DNA of 64,000 nt from Bisporella sp. PMI_857 (Eukaryota > Ascomycota > Leotiomycetes > Helotiales > Helotiaceae): assembly GCA_021307315.1 (NCBI GenBank), contig JAJSPD010000082.1, positions 124,001-188,000 of the forward strand. Reading direction: 5' to 3'. This document shows positions 11,013 to 23,070 of the stretch, in pieces. Under the pieces are notes generated by a model, which was given only the letters and a program-made list of their open reading frames with translations, ran no database searches and had not been told where the DNA came from. The translations under genes and the position numbers were made by a program. How positions within the stretch are numbered: position 1 is the stretch's first letter; the number at the start of each line of letters is the position of its first letter.

Positions 11013-12926
11013 TTTTGGGTTGCTGGCTTCTCCCTGGACTTAAGTTTATTTTTCTCGTGATTTGGGGGTTATGACTTCCGGCTAGCCTATGCTCCGTCTT
11101 AGAATCTATTACCACCTTACCTGAACTCTTGTTTTAAATGAATAACATGAATACTATCGTTGTTGCGAATGTTGAGGATCAATTGTGTCCATGACTAACA
11201 CGGATGACACGTCGCACGAAATAGGTTTGGCCTTGTTCTAAATTATCTAAATAACACTTGTTCAGTTCTCATTAGATAAATCAAGGTTTCTCAGTTCAGT
11301 AGCGAAAATAAATCAGTTTTGTTCATTCAAGTTCTAGCTAGGTATATCAAGATGGAAATCAGAGTGTTCCTACTTCAGAAACCGGGACATCAGATAATTT
11401 CAAGTCATGTGAAAAAGAATAGAAAGCCTAGACCATCAAGGCAATCATCCCATAGATACCGATCAGCTTGCGGGATTAGTTCACTGGATTTCCAGATTTC
11501 CAAATGTTAACTCCGAATCCCTCCACTCAATCTAATCCTGAACCAACGTGTTTTAAATCCCATCAAAACAACACTCTGTGTCACGACAGAAAGCTACGGC
11601 CATGCTTATAGTTAAGACGAAGAATAAGCTGCGAGCAAGGATGGCAGTATTAGTGTGACGGGGTTAAAATAGGAATGCGGCGGATAGGCATACATAACAG
11701 GATGCTCAAATAAAAGTATTGGGACAGATCAGCCCTGTGCGTGAGGGGAAAGAAGGGTAGGATATCATAGATCACAATACAAGACTGAGAATACGAGCCA
11801 GGCTGCACAGGCCGCATACTGCACCGTACTATACTTTATAATAAATAGCCGAGCGATGTACCGGCTCTAGTCCGGCCGGTGACGTGCAGATGTCCAATCC
11901 ACTACCGTTACATCGATCGGTTTCGAGCCGGGGGACCAAATCACCAAAGCGGCCAAAGTCAAAGGGGAGTATTCTCAATTATACATACGCTTCACGCACT
12001 TGTATTCCTTGCTTGGCTTTTCTTAAATGGTACCTGCGGTAGACGAATATACATAATTTGGCAATAGAAAACGATAAGCCCGGCGGCGCAGCCATATTAT
12101 ATGTAACACGGTCACAATCCCCTCATCCGTAAGATCTTGGTTTCCTTGAATCGGATTTAAACACAAATTTCCTGCATGAGAACGGTACAGTACCATCGCA
12201 ATAGTCGGCCTGCCGAGAGATTGATGGAGCAGTGATCATCTGCAGGGCGGCTAGCCCAATGGTGAATCCAACACTCGGCTTTTTCCCCGACCAAGGTTAC
12301 CAAGTTTAGAGTGAAAGAAGGCGCTGTGCCTCTGATATCCCCTTGTTTCGCATAAATCAGCATTGTACCAGGAAGAAACATACTCAATGCCCCAAGACAG
12401 GTAAAAGGCAATGCGAGAGTAGCTATCTCCCGACTGTGCCTTCTTTCTCCTGCACACCGTTCCGAGCGAGTGTACCCGGCATTATCAGCAATCGCGACTC
12501 AAGGACCTCGCATTTATTGACTCCAAGCATGGTTCATTCAACTCCCTGGCTTATCGTCACTGCATCCTTGAGTGTACAGCGGCATACCAGTAAGATGACG
12601 CTTGCTAATCGTTTTCATTTCAAAGACCCAGTGGTAACAACAATAATGCTTCCATCCCATCTGTTAGCGTGAGTATTTTTGTGGATGTAGCAGATGCGTA
12701 ACGTGAATTTATTGTTTAATCTCAGGCCCATGGGTATTATTAAGGAACTGTTTGTACTAAGTCAACCTTATTTAGGATTCATCACGTGTAAAGTTAGCCA
12801 ACTGCTGGCAACATGCAATGGCAGTCTCGACAACATATTCATTTTCCTCTCTTCTAAAAGGGCATGCATGCTCATCTAAAGATCGCGTGACTTATCCAAA
12901 ATTCCACTCCTTGCAAGTATTCCATC
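11013..12926. other. long intergenic stretch inside the cluster
   Basis: No credible coding region in 1.9 kb; short frames on both strands have no recognisable domain. The palindrome CCGGCCGG at 11872-11879 is the only regular element noticed. The right end is the promoter of the GST gene. A lost gene or decayed repeat could once have been here, but nothing recognisable remains. Confidence 0.5.
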
Positions 12927-14104
12927 ATGACATCAACAGCACCAGCCTCAGGTGCTCCTCCTAAGATATCCAAAGACTTCACCCCTCCGCCATCCCAATT
13001 CCGCTCTGTCATCGCTCCTGACCCCGCATCAGAGTTCCCCGCCGAGCCAGACCGTTATGTATGTTATAAGCTACTAGCTCATCCTCAACTTCAAGTTATT
13101 CTTAGACCTTTACTAACCAAACCCCCAAGGCCCTCTATTTGCATCTTGGCTGCCCTTGGGCCCACCGAACCAATATAGTCTACCGACTTAAGCATCTCCA
13201 GCCACTCATTGCACTAAGTATCGTCTCGATCCACCGAGATGAATCCAATAGTTGGGCATATGACGGCACTAGCGGCTCAGACGCCGTCGATCCCATCGAG
13301 GGCTTCAAGAACTTCAAAGAGTTGTACGAGCAGGCGTCTCCCGGATACAAAGGTGGTTACTCCGTCCCCTTAATCTGGGACCGCAAGAAGAAAACTATTG
13401 TCAACAACGACAGCGTGGAGATTATCCGCATGCTCTTTTCGGCTTTTGATCAGTTTTTGGACCCGGAGCTTAGAGAGGCGAACAAGCCTGACGGAGGCCT
13501 GCGTCCAGAGAAGCTTAAAAAGGAAATCGAGAAGTTGAGCAATCAGGTGGAGATGGATTTCAATTGGGGCACGTATAAGTGCGGCATGGCACAGTCGCAG
13601 GAAGACTACGATGAAGCCATGGAACGCTTGTTTGGGGTCCTTGCTGAACTAGAGGAGAGGCTGAGCCGAAGTAAGTATTTGTTTGGGGACCACATCACGG
13701 AATCGGATATCAGGTAAGCTCATTTGTATATATCGCTGCGGGTGGTGAATCTTGTGATTGGATATTTAACAGATCTTGCAGACTCTTTCCAACGACAGTC
13801 CGCTTTGACGTGGCATACTATACGATATTCAACTGCAACTGGAAGCAGATTCGCTACGACTATCTAAATATACACAGATGGTTGAGGCAGCTCTACTACG
13901 AAGTCGACGAGGAAGCCAAAGGTGCGTTCAAGAGCACGACACATTTTGAAATAGTGAGTTAAATCTTGATGTTTGATTTAGGCATTAAATCATGCAGGGA
14001 AGGCTGATATGTCGTAGTTCATGGAAGGGTATGCGATATCTGCGATGAGGCTGAAGCTTATCCCATGGGGACCAGCAGTTCCAATTATGCCGTTAGATGC
14101 ATAA
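12927..14104 (+). CDS. glutathionyl-hydroquinone reductase-like glutathione S-transferase (ECM4/GTO type)
   Basis: Four exons in exact phase (12927-13058, 13130-13713, 13782-13953, 14018-14104) give 324 aa. The thioredoxin-fold half carries LHLGCPWAHRT, the CPWA motif with catalytic cysteine (about residue 52) that marks xi/omega-like enzymes acting on glutathionyl-hydroquinones. GGYSVPLIWDRKKKTIVNNDSVEI would be the cis-proline and glutathione-gamma-glutamyl site. The all-helical half contains YLFGDHITESDIRLFPT and RFDVAYYTIFNCN, which match ECM4/YqjG-type proteins. The known family reaction is removal of glutathione from glutathionyl-hydroquinones using GSH. In a cluster predicted to make a redox-active aromatic dimer this suggests recycling or detoxification of quinone-GSH adducts, or a thiol-dependent tailoring step (inference). 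Confidence 0.88.
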
Positions 14105-14600
14105 AGATATCCGGTCACGCATGGGAGCATATCGAGAGAGGGTTACATTGGGAAACACAGCATGGGTTCTAGTGTATAGTGAAGCTCAATCTTTAAGTCT
14201 CGTTACCTTAATGAATAAGATCCCAAATTATGATGTGTGAGAACTCCCAACTGCCAATTGATAAGATGGGTAGTACGTTGTATTCTCAGATTTCTTAAAT
14301 CAGTCTACTCGCATATCCAACATACCTGTCAGGCACCCGACCAAATCTGCCTTGGCTAGATAAGAATTGAGGCACTTACATGTGTAACGACTTGCACTGG
14401 CGCAAATTAAGAATGTGGCATGGAGGAACGCTATATATATACATACGTTTATACGTAACTTATATGTTGCACAACATGCTAACCTTTCGTCCTAAATTCG
14501 AAGTACTCTCTTCATTGCTCCTCAGCCTAGGTATTCATGATCTGAGGTCCGAAGATAACAAATTCTTTCTACATATTTGTCAATCAATTCTCTAGACATT
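14105..14600. other. intergenic, GST 3' end and OMT-2 promoter
   Basis: About 500 bp without a credible gene. It should contain the GST 3' UTR and the promoter of the second O-methyltransferase. Confidence 0.5.
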
Positions 14601-16130
14601 ATGGAATCGATTGTAGAACAAATAAAGCAACTTGCTGAGAAGACTGACGAGGCTGGCCGCAGGAATATAGCAGATGTCCTTACAGATCTATCTTACAGTC
14701 TTGAGACCCCGAAAGATACGTTAGCTCGTATTATGTCTTACGTTAGTACACCATACCACCTCGCCTTGCCAGTTTTGTATCAACTGAACTGAGATTATAG
14801 CACCTTCGCATCTCCGCCGTGCGTACTGGAATTGATCTCAAACTATTCAGTCGCCTGTCCGCGAGCGAGAAACCACTTACCGTCCAGACTATCGCCAAAG
14901 ACGTAGATGGTGGGGATGCGTCGTTGATTGGTATATTATCCCTAGCTTACTCGAATTCTAGAATCGAGATTCGCTGACTCGTTTTAGCTCGCTACCTGCG
15001 ATACCTAGCGTCTATTAAAATGATTACAGAAACAGGGAAGGACACTTTCACAGCAAACAGCACCACAAAACGGCTCGCCGATCCGGGCAGAGAAGCAACT
15101 ATAATTCACAGGTTAATATGCCGTCCTACTTCCCAACTTCTTCCCCCATCCCTCTACCCATTCCATACCCCTTTTCCCAACTGTGATATCCATCCTAAAA
15201 ACAACAATAAAACATAGTTTTGATACAGTTGGCCCAGCATACCAAGCAACGCCGGCCTTCCTCCGCACCACCAACTTCACCAGCCCTACATCCCCAACTC
15301 ACTCCCCCTTCCAGCTCGCCTACCATACCCCGCTCTCTGCATTCTCCTACTTTCCGCAGCTTCCTGACTCCTCCCTCACCGCCTTTGATATCTACATGAG
15401 CACCCGCAGCGCACATCTCACCGCCTGGCTCTCCGTGTACCCCTTCTTAGACGAGGCAGCTGGCTGTGGCACAGACGAGGTAGTATTTGTTGATGTCGGT
15501 GGCGGAATTGGCCATCAGACCCAGGCGCTTCGGCAACGATATCCCGATCTGCAGGGGAGAACAATCGTTCAGGATCTAGAGCATCCGATTCAGGGGTTAG
15601 TGGACCATGAGGGTGTTGAGGGAATGGTGCACGATTTTTTTGAGGAACAGCCTATTAAAGGTTCGAAGTTCACTTTCTCTCCTTTGCTTCTTCTATATAT
15701 GCCTTTTTATGAAGCCTTCTATCTATCTCATCCCACCCCGCCTCCCCAAACTTAATCTAAAGCAAGATTTATAAGTTAACGCATTAATAGCGATATAGGG
15801 GCGCATTTCTACTACCTCCGTGCTGTACTACACGACTATCCCGATGAGCAGTGCCAAGTCATTCTTGCCCGCCTCCGGGACGCCATGGCCTGCTCCCCTT
15901 CCTCCGTCTCTTCCAAGATCTTGATTGACGAGCTGGTGCTCCCGAACGAGGGGGTGCCGCGGCAAGCAACGCACGCGGATCTTGAGATGCTGGCGTGCTT
16001 CGCGGCGCAGGAGCGCACGTGCGAGCAGTGGGAGAATATGCTTCAGGGGGTGGGGTTGAGGATTGAGAAGGTAAGGGCGTATAATGGGTGGGCGGGATGT
16101 GAGGCGATTATGACAGTAGGACGAGTGTAG
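14601..16130 (+). CDS. SAM-dependent O-methyltransferase (OMT-2 of the cluster)
   Basis: Five exons in phase (14601-14741, 14801-14930, 14988-15111, 15218-15660, 15799-16130) encode 389 aa. The N-terminal helical/winged-helix part includes HLRISAVRTGIDLKLFSRL. The Rossmann part has motif I FVDVGGGIGHQTQAL, then QDLEHPIQG and the HDYPDEQC segment, where the histidine is the expected general base (HDW in many relatives). It ends ENMLQGVGLRIEKVRAYNGW-AGCEAIMTVGRV (break marks only my line split). It differs clearly from OMT-1 in length and motifs, so it is not a recent duplicate and probably methylates a different position. The donor after PIK (GTTCGA) is weak, so that boundary is less certain. 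The last exon is GC-rich compared with the first ones. Confidence 0.87.
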
Positions 16131-17132
16131 AAGAAGAGAGGGAGGTAAAGAAGGCACGCAATTGTATTTACGATTATTGAGATTTCAAGTGAAGTAGGTT
16201 TTGTTTGGACATGTGGTCTTCGTACATCTTTCCAATGCCAAAACGGTAGCGATGCCAAGGATAACTTGAGAGGTTGGCAACCCAATATTTGCCATGTAAG
16301 TTTGGCTGAGATGGTGTATAATGCTACCAAAGTCATTCACCACCTGGGTAATCAGACCAGAGTTAACTCCACTAATATCCGGCAGCAGCTGTTCTGATAT
16401 TTATTATATCTAATAAATAACTTAGTTAATAAGTCTTATTATACTAAATTAAGAGAACTATGTACAAAAATAAACAAAACAGGCTTAAATACCATCAAAA
16501 AATAAATGAACATTAGTGTGAAAATGTGTATTAAAGTTTGCAAATAATTAATGGGTTGGATATTCTGATCTGAAGATATTAAGCTAAGAAATGGGCTAGG
16601 TTATAATTTAGAAAACAACAAACACATGGAGGTGAGGAAAGCTGGGATAATCGATGTTTGATTAAAGCTACGCGGCCGCTTGAAGCTTGATCAGATTAGG
16701 CTTGATGAGGAGTAAGGTAGAAAGATATAAAAGACTTGACTTTCTCCTTTGTAGTTCTTTAGATTCGATCTTAATATACGCTCACTTCTCCCACAGCTGA
16801 AGTATTTTTGCTGTGCTGTTATGCTACTTAGTGCTTTAACAACCCGCTATGACTTGTGAGTGGCGCAAAATTAATTTTAGTACCTTCGGCATAAACGTCT
16901 TAAAGGCGTCCTATGCTGATGCTGTCTTAAAACTCTAATCTCTTATAAAGGACAAAAGTTTATCCTGGCAATAAATCTCTTGCTAAGAAGTTATTTACTT
17001 TATTAATAAAACTTGTATATCAAAAATGTAATTGTTACAATTGTAAGTATCTAAAAAATAGGAGCATGATGTAACTACACTTAGATATATAACAATAATG
17101 CTCTATATTTCAACCCAAACACCATGTACTAT
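16131..17132. other. intergenic, very AT-rich (possible RIP relic)
   Basis: About 16380-17110 is markedly AT-rich with many TAA/TTA runs and no open frames, as expected of a repeat degraded by repeat-induced point mutation. The palindrome GCGGCCGC lies at 16672-16679. No protein family is recognisable. Confidence 0.5.
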
Positions 17133-18905
17133 TTAGTAGACATATTCGAAGTTTGGGTTTTCCTTATCCGTCATATCAGTAAAAGCCGTAGCATTGAGGT
17201 TAACATCCTCATCCAGTCCCCTGTTTGCCCTCATCTCTGCTCGTTGTCTTTCCTTGCGCTTGTTTTCCCACATAAAAGCGAAGCGCAGAACAAAAAACAG
17301 ACCAAGCTCGATAAAATTGGCAACTAGTAGTGAACCAATGCCGAGTGGATACTTTGGAGCCTGCTCATTTCGATAAAAGAATGGAGAGGCAATGTTACCT
17401 ATACAAGCTCCAAACCATATCATCCCTGAGACAATCATTTTCTTAGATTGTCCACCTGTGTTAGAGGTAATAAGGGACAAGCTCAGGACAAACGAAGCTT
17501 GGTATGAGCCGGTCATATAGCTAAGCCATGTCAATATAGTACCGATTAGTATTAATCAAGCTTTGAACTTACAAGCATATTAGACGTCCGACGTATGCAT
17601 TGGTAGGAGCCAGCAGAAAGCCGAATGCGCCGGCGATAGTTGGAAGCATGAACATAGCGCAAATGATAGTCCGACTATTTGCTGGCATATACCTGTTGCA
17701 GAGTGCACCCAGCCCAATCCATATTACAACAATAGCTCCTTGGGGTATGCCCAGAAGAGCAGTATGCAAGGTATTGAAACCAAGACCTCTAATCACAAGT
17801 GTCGAAAAGTTCGAAATCCCGCCATTGGGAATATTGCCCACGAAGCCAAGCAATGTGAAAAGCCAAGTCTTGTAATCAAGATATGCTTCCTTGATCTGTG
17901 CCCAGTTGATGCGGCGTTGTTCGATACCTGTCTGATTTCTTCTTATACGGGCAATCATTAGGAGCTTCTCGTCATGAGAGAACCCCCAGAAGGTCACGGG
18001 AGAGTTAGGCAACAATACGCATAGAATGATAGCCCATAACGAACAAAAGGCCCCCACAACTATGAATTCGTATCTCCAAGACTCGAGAGCTCCTTTGATG
18101 TTGCCAATGCCATAACCTATTATGAATTTAGCGATGTGCTAAGTTTACATTGTGCAAGACTTACCGATCAATCCGCCGCCAGCCACTCCAACGCCATTCC
18201 AAACGTACCACGCCGCGATACGTGAGGGTTGCTCTTCTCTTGTGTAGTACATTGATGTTATCAGCATAAATGCTGGATCGGCGATGGCTTCAAAGGCTCC
18301 TGACAGAATTCTCAAGGCAGCTAAAGCCGCAAAGTTGTTTGCAGCTGCTTGAGCCATTAACAATGCTCCCCACATAAAGATGTTAAATGAAAGGTACCAC
18401 CCAGGCGGGCATTTCTGCATGATCAAGTTGGATGGAATGGCCCAGAAGAGCCACCCAAAATAAAAGAGGGATGAGAGCCACGAATATTCTGTGCCTCGCA
18501 AAGGAAGATCATCTTTGATACCAAAGATAGCTGCGTATGACAGAGTCGTCTTGTCGACATACTGTAGATCACGATATATACGTCAGCTAATGATTCTCAC
18601 TTGGCTAGTAATGGATGAGGGTAGGGAGTACGTACATAAAAGAAGTAGCAAATGCCTAGTAATGGGATGATACGTCTATCAAGCTTACGCTTGAGCCTTT
18701 TCTCATCTGCCTGGTCGATGGACTCATCATTGGGATACCTTGCAAGAGCCTCTGCGTAGATTGCGACATGTGGTTGATTAATGCTCTGCTGAAATTCCTC
18801 CGCAGTCTTGGTATCGACAATATCCTCAACAAGGCTCTCATGATCGACGTCGGCCTTACGGACGGCCGGGTCATGCTTTTGGTCGTTATTATTTGTGGCA
18901 GACAT
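17133..18905 (-). CDS. MFS transporter, anion:cation symporter (Dal5/allantoate-permease-like) family
   Basis: Minus-strand gene with at least four exons (ATG at 18905). The acidic N-terminal cytoplasmic region ends DEKRLKRKLDRRIIPLLGICYFFYV, then VDKTTLSYAA after an intron (quoted in parts). The DxxxLSYA and RGTEYSWLSSLFYFGW stretches are typical of ACS-family permeases. Twelve membrane segments can be traced, including FAALAALRILSGAFEA, an intracellular loop RRINWAQIKEAYLDYKTW and SGMIWFGACIGNIASPFFY. The C-terminus is hydrophilic (ENPNFEYVY). Relatives import vitamins, allantoate or organic acids across the plasma membrane. As the last gene of the cluster it could import a precursor or export the product; direction and substrate are unknown. 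The neighbouring OMT-2 is convergent. Confidence 0.88.
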
Positions 18906-21530
18906 TTCAGCGTCTGCCTAAGTACCACGAGGACTTAGCTAATCTACAATGTTAATTTCCGTAAAAAGAAGATTTCAGTGAACTGTGCATGAATGGAGAT
19001 GGAAGATCCGTGGGCATGCGGGAGGACTTTTATATAGACATTGGTTGTCTATGTTTATTGTGGTTCGTCGCGAAAACTGGGATACATGCATGTACTGCAC
19101 GGTGCAGCTTGGCAAGATTAACTCCCGAGTTGGGAAGAATGGGGTACATTGACTCATGGAGAGACGGATGCCCCAGCTCTCCCCATGGAGACGAACATTC
19201 GTGTTGTATGCAAACGTGGGGGGGAGACTGACTCGTTCATTCAGCTAGACCCATTCTATCCATCCAAGCTACGACTAAAAAGCTAGAGCCGTCTTTGACG
19301 GAAATAGCTTTTCCGTTTATTTATCCACAAATGAGAAGTCTTCAATCTTTCTAAATTACATTAGACATCAGCGTGTATTGTACAGTACATGGGGAAAATG
19401 CCTCCACACCAGGTCCAATACAGTGGTATTCTCATTCGACATTTTTCCGAATTCGCTTCGGACATGGTTAGTTAGCGTCGCCGCTCTGCTTAAGCGCTAC
19501 TAAGGTTGCTCTCCCCCTTCTAGTGACTAATTATAATTTACTTACTATATAGTTCTGCCGTGCGAAAGTTGTCAACTCTGTACGACTGTGTTCAAGGGCA
19601 CCAAGTCACCTCCTGGGGAGCCTAAACAGAGCACCCAAATATGCATCTTTCAGCCTCTCGAGGCTGATTCTTCTTGCAACATAGCTTGACCCTAGCTCTT
19701 TTTCTCAGGGGAATGTGCCTCGCAACCGCTCCCAAATTTTTACCCTTTAGTATCTTCTTCCACCAAACTACTTGACTACTTTCCTACTTGCTCCGCTAAG
19801 TTTGGCCTAGTGCCCACACATGAGTAGGCTTTGGAGACCCACCTGTAAATGAGATAGCGGTAATTCCCTCCTTGATGGAATACACTCATTCGATTACAAA
19901 GGCCTGAAATTTCAACACTTCCTAGATAATCTATGTAATAACGTGATTGGAAGGTCAGTCTAGCATCAGTGGTCAACTAGAGCGGCTTGACAACAAAGGC
20001 TATTACTACTAACCTCACTACCTTAGAGAAGCCCTTCTATTTTACGTGAGGCTTTTACGATATACAACAGATATGACCCATAACCAAAGTTCGAGGGACA
20101 TGCGAAGGTTCATGCAATTAATACGTATCTTCAGATTATTCATTTAAATTATTCGACTATAAATACAACAATTTAAAAGTGCAGGATGCTATACAGTTTG
20201 GCGTGGGGCAAAATGGTGAATTTAGGAGACCTAGAGTCGGTGCAGTGTAGTTGCAAAGTATATTCAATGAAATCTAGGTACGAGAAAAGTATATCCTCCT
20301 ATGACTCTGAAATCATCAAGCCAACGGACCTCGGAGCCAAGCTCTAAACATGATTGGCAGCTACAGTAGTACAGATTCCACGAGTAGTCTAGAATTTTGT
20401 ATTGTCAGCCGAGGATTTAGGCTTCTAGTATTAAATTTGAGCCTGCACTAAGTTCTACTAGGCCAAATTCGTGTATTTTAAGCCAAAGAAGCCCGAATTC
20501 CAATTTTACAGTTCGAACTGCTTTGGCTGGAAGCATGAATAAGGCACATGCACTATGTTGTAGTATGTTAAGGTATTATACTTTAGATGCAACCACTTCG
20601 AGGTATACTCTTTCAAACAGATATGCTCATAGTTGTAGTACTCCGAATGCTAAAAGAAGAGTGAGTGGAGCGAACTTGGGTCAAGGTGCTAGCGCACAAA
20701 TATTCGTACTCAATTTTTTATAGGATCTGTGGTCTCCTAAGAAATTTCTCCCAGCATATTTCCTCTAAAAAAGGGTAATGCACGTGACTCCGCTTGAGCC
20801 CCATACCTTGCCACGAATCACCTCTCAGTATTGCGTACGGCTCTGCGCAATATATAACAGCTGTCATTTATCCAGAATAATCATCTCATTCTGCGTGCGC
20901 GCGAAGCCATAGAGCACGTGACCATGTACCTCATACACCTTCACAGCAGTCTTCACCATCTCACCTCTGCTCACCACCCCCTGGTAGCTTGAAACTAGCT
21001 GGAACTCTGAATTTCTTTGAGATATATCCTATCCTGGTAGTATCGTTGAAAATGTCAACTCTTAGCGAGCAGGGTCAATGGAGACAGAATGAATTCTCGG
21101 TGTCTAGATTAAGCTCTTTGTAGTAGTGCCGGGGGTGTCACACAAGGCAGTTTTTAAATTTAAATTCCTAGATTTCTTCTTGATTTCAATAGAATTGAAT
21201 CTAGGATAGGACGACCAGCGCCGTTTGCATGGGGTTGGAAGGGGCAATGGATAATAAAGACATTATGCACCTTTGCCGGTGACAGGAACTTATGCACGAG
21301 AGTAAGTTGTCAAACTACAAATATGGTTCGTAAAATATGTTGTAGAGGTGTAGATTATGGGCATCCAATTTGATTGTAGAACTAGTCTATCTAGAGAATT
21401 ATAATGATAAATAAGGCTGACACGCCAAGATATTACTTAGCCCAAATAGGCCGAGGCTTAGCCATTCTAAGTAAGCATATACGCGCTAGCCTCTGGCATT
21501 CTGGAGGAGGCCGTCATTTTCATGTATATG
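18906..21530. other. long intergenic region, cluster boundary
   Basis: 2.6 kb without a convincing gene. AT-rich patches (for example 20090-20190) alternate with ordinary sequence. The first 300 bp are the MFS promoter. Nothing resembling a transcription factor or cluster enzyme was found here. Confidence 0.5.
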
Positions 21531-23070
21531 CTATACCACTTCTTCCGCTGGTGGTGGTCTGATAAGCGCTAAAGCAGGTCCCACTAAGTGCTGACTTCCA
21601 GTAATGAGAGTCTGCATCCCACTACCACTCTCCTTCCCAATCCTCCTTGCAGCCTCAAGTGCGCTGTCAATTGTGCGTTCGACTAGAATCTCAGTAGCAG
21701 GGTGTATCTGCTTCCAGGTCTGCACATATACCTTCTGCAACTCGTCAACATTAAATTCTTTCTCGCTTCTCCCTTCTGGGAGATCTTCATCTCGTCGATA
21801 AGTGGTGAAAATCACATGGTCTAATTTTCCTTGCAAAGCCCGAGCTAGGCATTCGACGACGGGGCCGCCTTTCCGAACATGACTTATTTGAGCAAAGATG
21901 AGGATCTTAGGGGAGGGGGAAGACTGGGCGTGGGAGAGGAACCACTCGGCTGCGGCAGTGAGGCTGATGTCGTTATGAGCCCCGTCTAGATACCAGGTGT
22001 TCTGGCCCTCGATCTCGATCTGGAAACGCCCGGGCCAAGACCATTGTCTGATACTTTCGATGATATCTGTATCGCTCAAGGGAGATGGTTTCTCACCTGC
22101 TATTTCCTCGAGAAATGCACGGGCCGCTGAGATGGCTACGGAGCAATTAGTACGCAGAATATCGGGCTTGATCTGGATTGCTCCGTCTGGTAACGCAGGA
22201 TCACTTTCTGCAAATTCTAGTGCGGCACCCTTTTCCACTGCGCGATTTTGAAGCATAGATGTCACTTCGGGTACAGCTGGAGCTGCAACAGCTCGAGCGC
22301 CAGGCTTGAAGATGCCAGCTTTGTGCCAGGCTATACTCTCCAGGGAAGATCCAAGTTGTTCAACATGATCAAGTCCAAGAGTTGTGACGCAGGTAACGAT
22401 AGGCTTCTTAACGACGTTCGTGGAGTCATATTCTCCGCCGTGATGGGTCTCGATGATCGTTGCGTCAACGCCTTCTCGTATGAATACATGGAGGGCGAAG
22501 ATAAAGAATAACTGAAGGTAACGAGGTCTCCTACCTTCGCCTTCTGAAAGAACATCTTCTACTTCAAAGAAATACTTCGCGAAGAGGTCCCGTGATAGAG
22601 GCTGGAAGTTGATCCTTATTCGCTCTTCTGGGTAGATGAGGTGGGGTGAGGTGTAAAGTCCTGTTTTACTTGGAAATCCGGTCCTCTTGCCGTGACTTCG
22701 TAGAAAAGACTCGATGAAGGCACACGTGCTTCCTTTGCCTTTCGTACCAGCAACGTGAATCACGTTCAGTCGATTGATATCCTCAGCCTGTTGAAGTCAG
22801 CATGATCTAGGTGCGAAAAGATTGAAAATACCGAATGACCAAGTTCACCCAGCCATTGTCTCATCCCATAAATGCTTGGCAGGCCGGTCAAACGAGGCCC
22901 CCCATTCAGTTGTGGCATAGATCGTATGCCAGGGGGAGGTTTTCCAGGGACGCTGGACCTTTGCTCCCGAATCCGAGCTTTAGTGAGCTCGATGGCTCTC
23001 TGCTAACATCAGAAACGCACAGAATATTAGCTGAGAATCATACCTTATAACTCCTATCGAGAACCGCCAT
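21531..23070 (-). CDS. folylpolyglutamate synthase-like protein (FPGS/Mur ligase family)
   Basis: Three exons on the minus strand: ATG at 23070 (MAVLDRSYK), a 56-codon middle exon (RAIELTKARIREQRSS... ending GELGHS) and a long exon from 22787 to 21531, for 483 aa. It has the Mur-ligase P-loop HVAGTKGKGST, the omega-loop region TGLYTSPHLIYPEERIRIN, TLGLDHVEQLGSSLESIAWHK (quoted in part) with the usual carbamylated-lysine region, and WSWPGRFQIE plus YLDGAHN of the C-terminal domain. FPGS adds gamma-glutamates to folates with ATP. The metal-site loop reads ETHHGGEYDSTNV where many family members have a glycine-rich E-V-G-x-G-G version, so this may be a diverged paralogue rather than the housekeeping enzyme. 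It is next to, but probably not part of, the cluster. Confidence 0.85.

Noticed and set aside
17133..18905. Transporter as a drug:H+ antiporter dedicated to export
   Set aside because: Its N-terminal and first-helix motifs fit the anion:cation symporter group, so export is not assumed.
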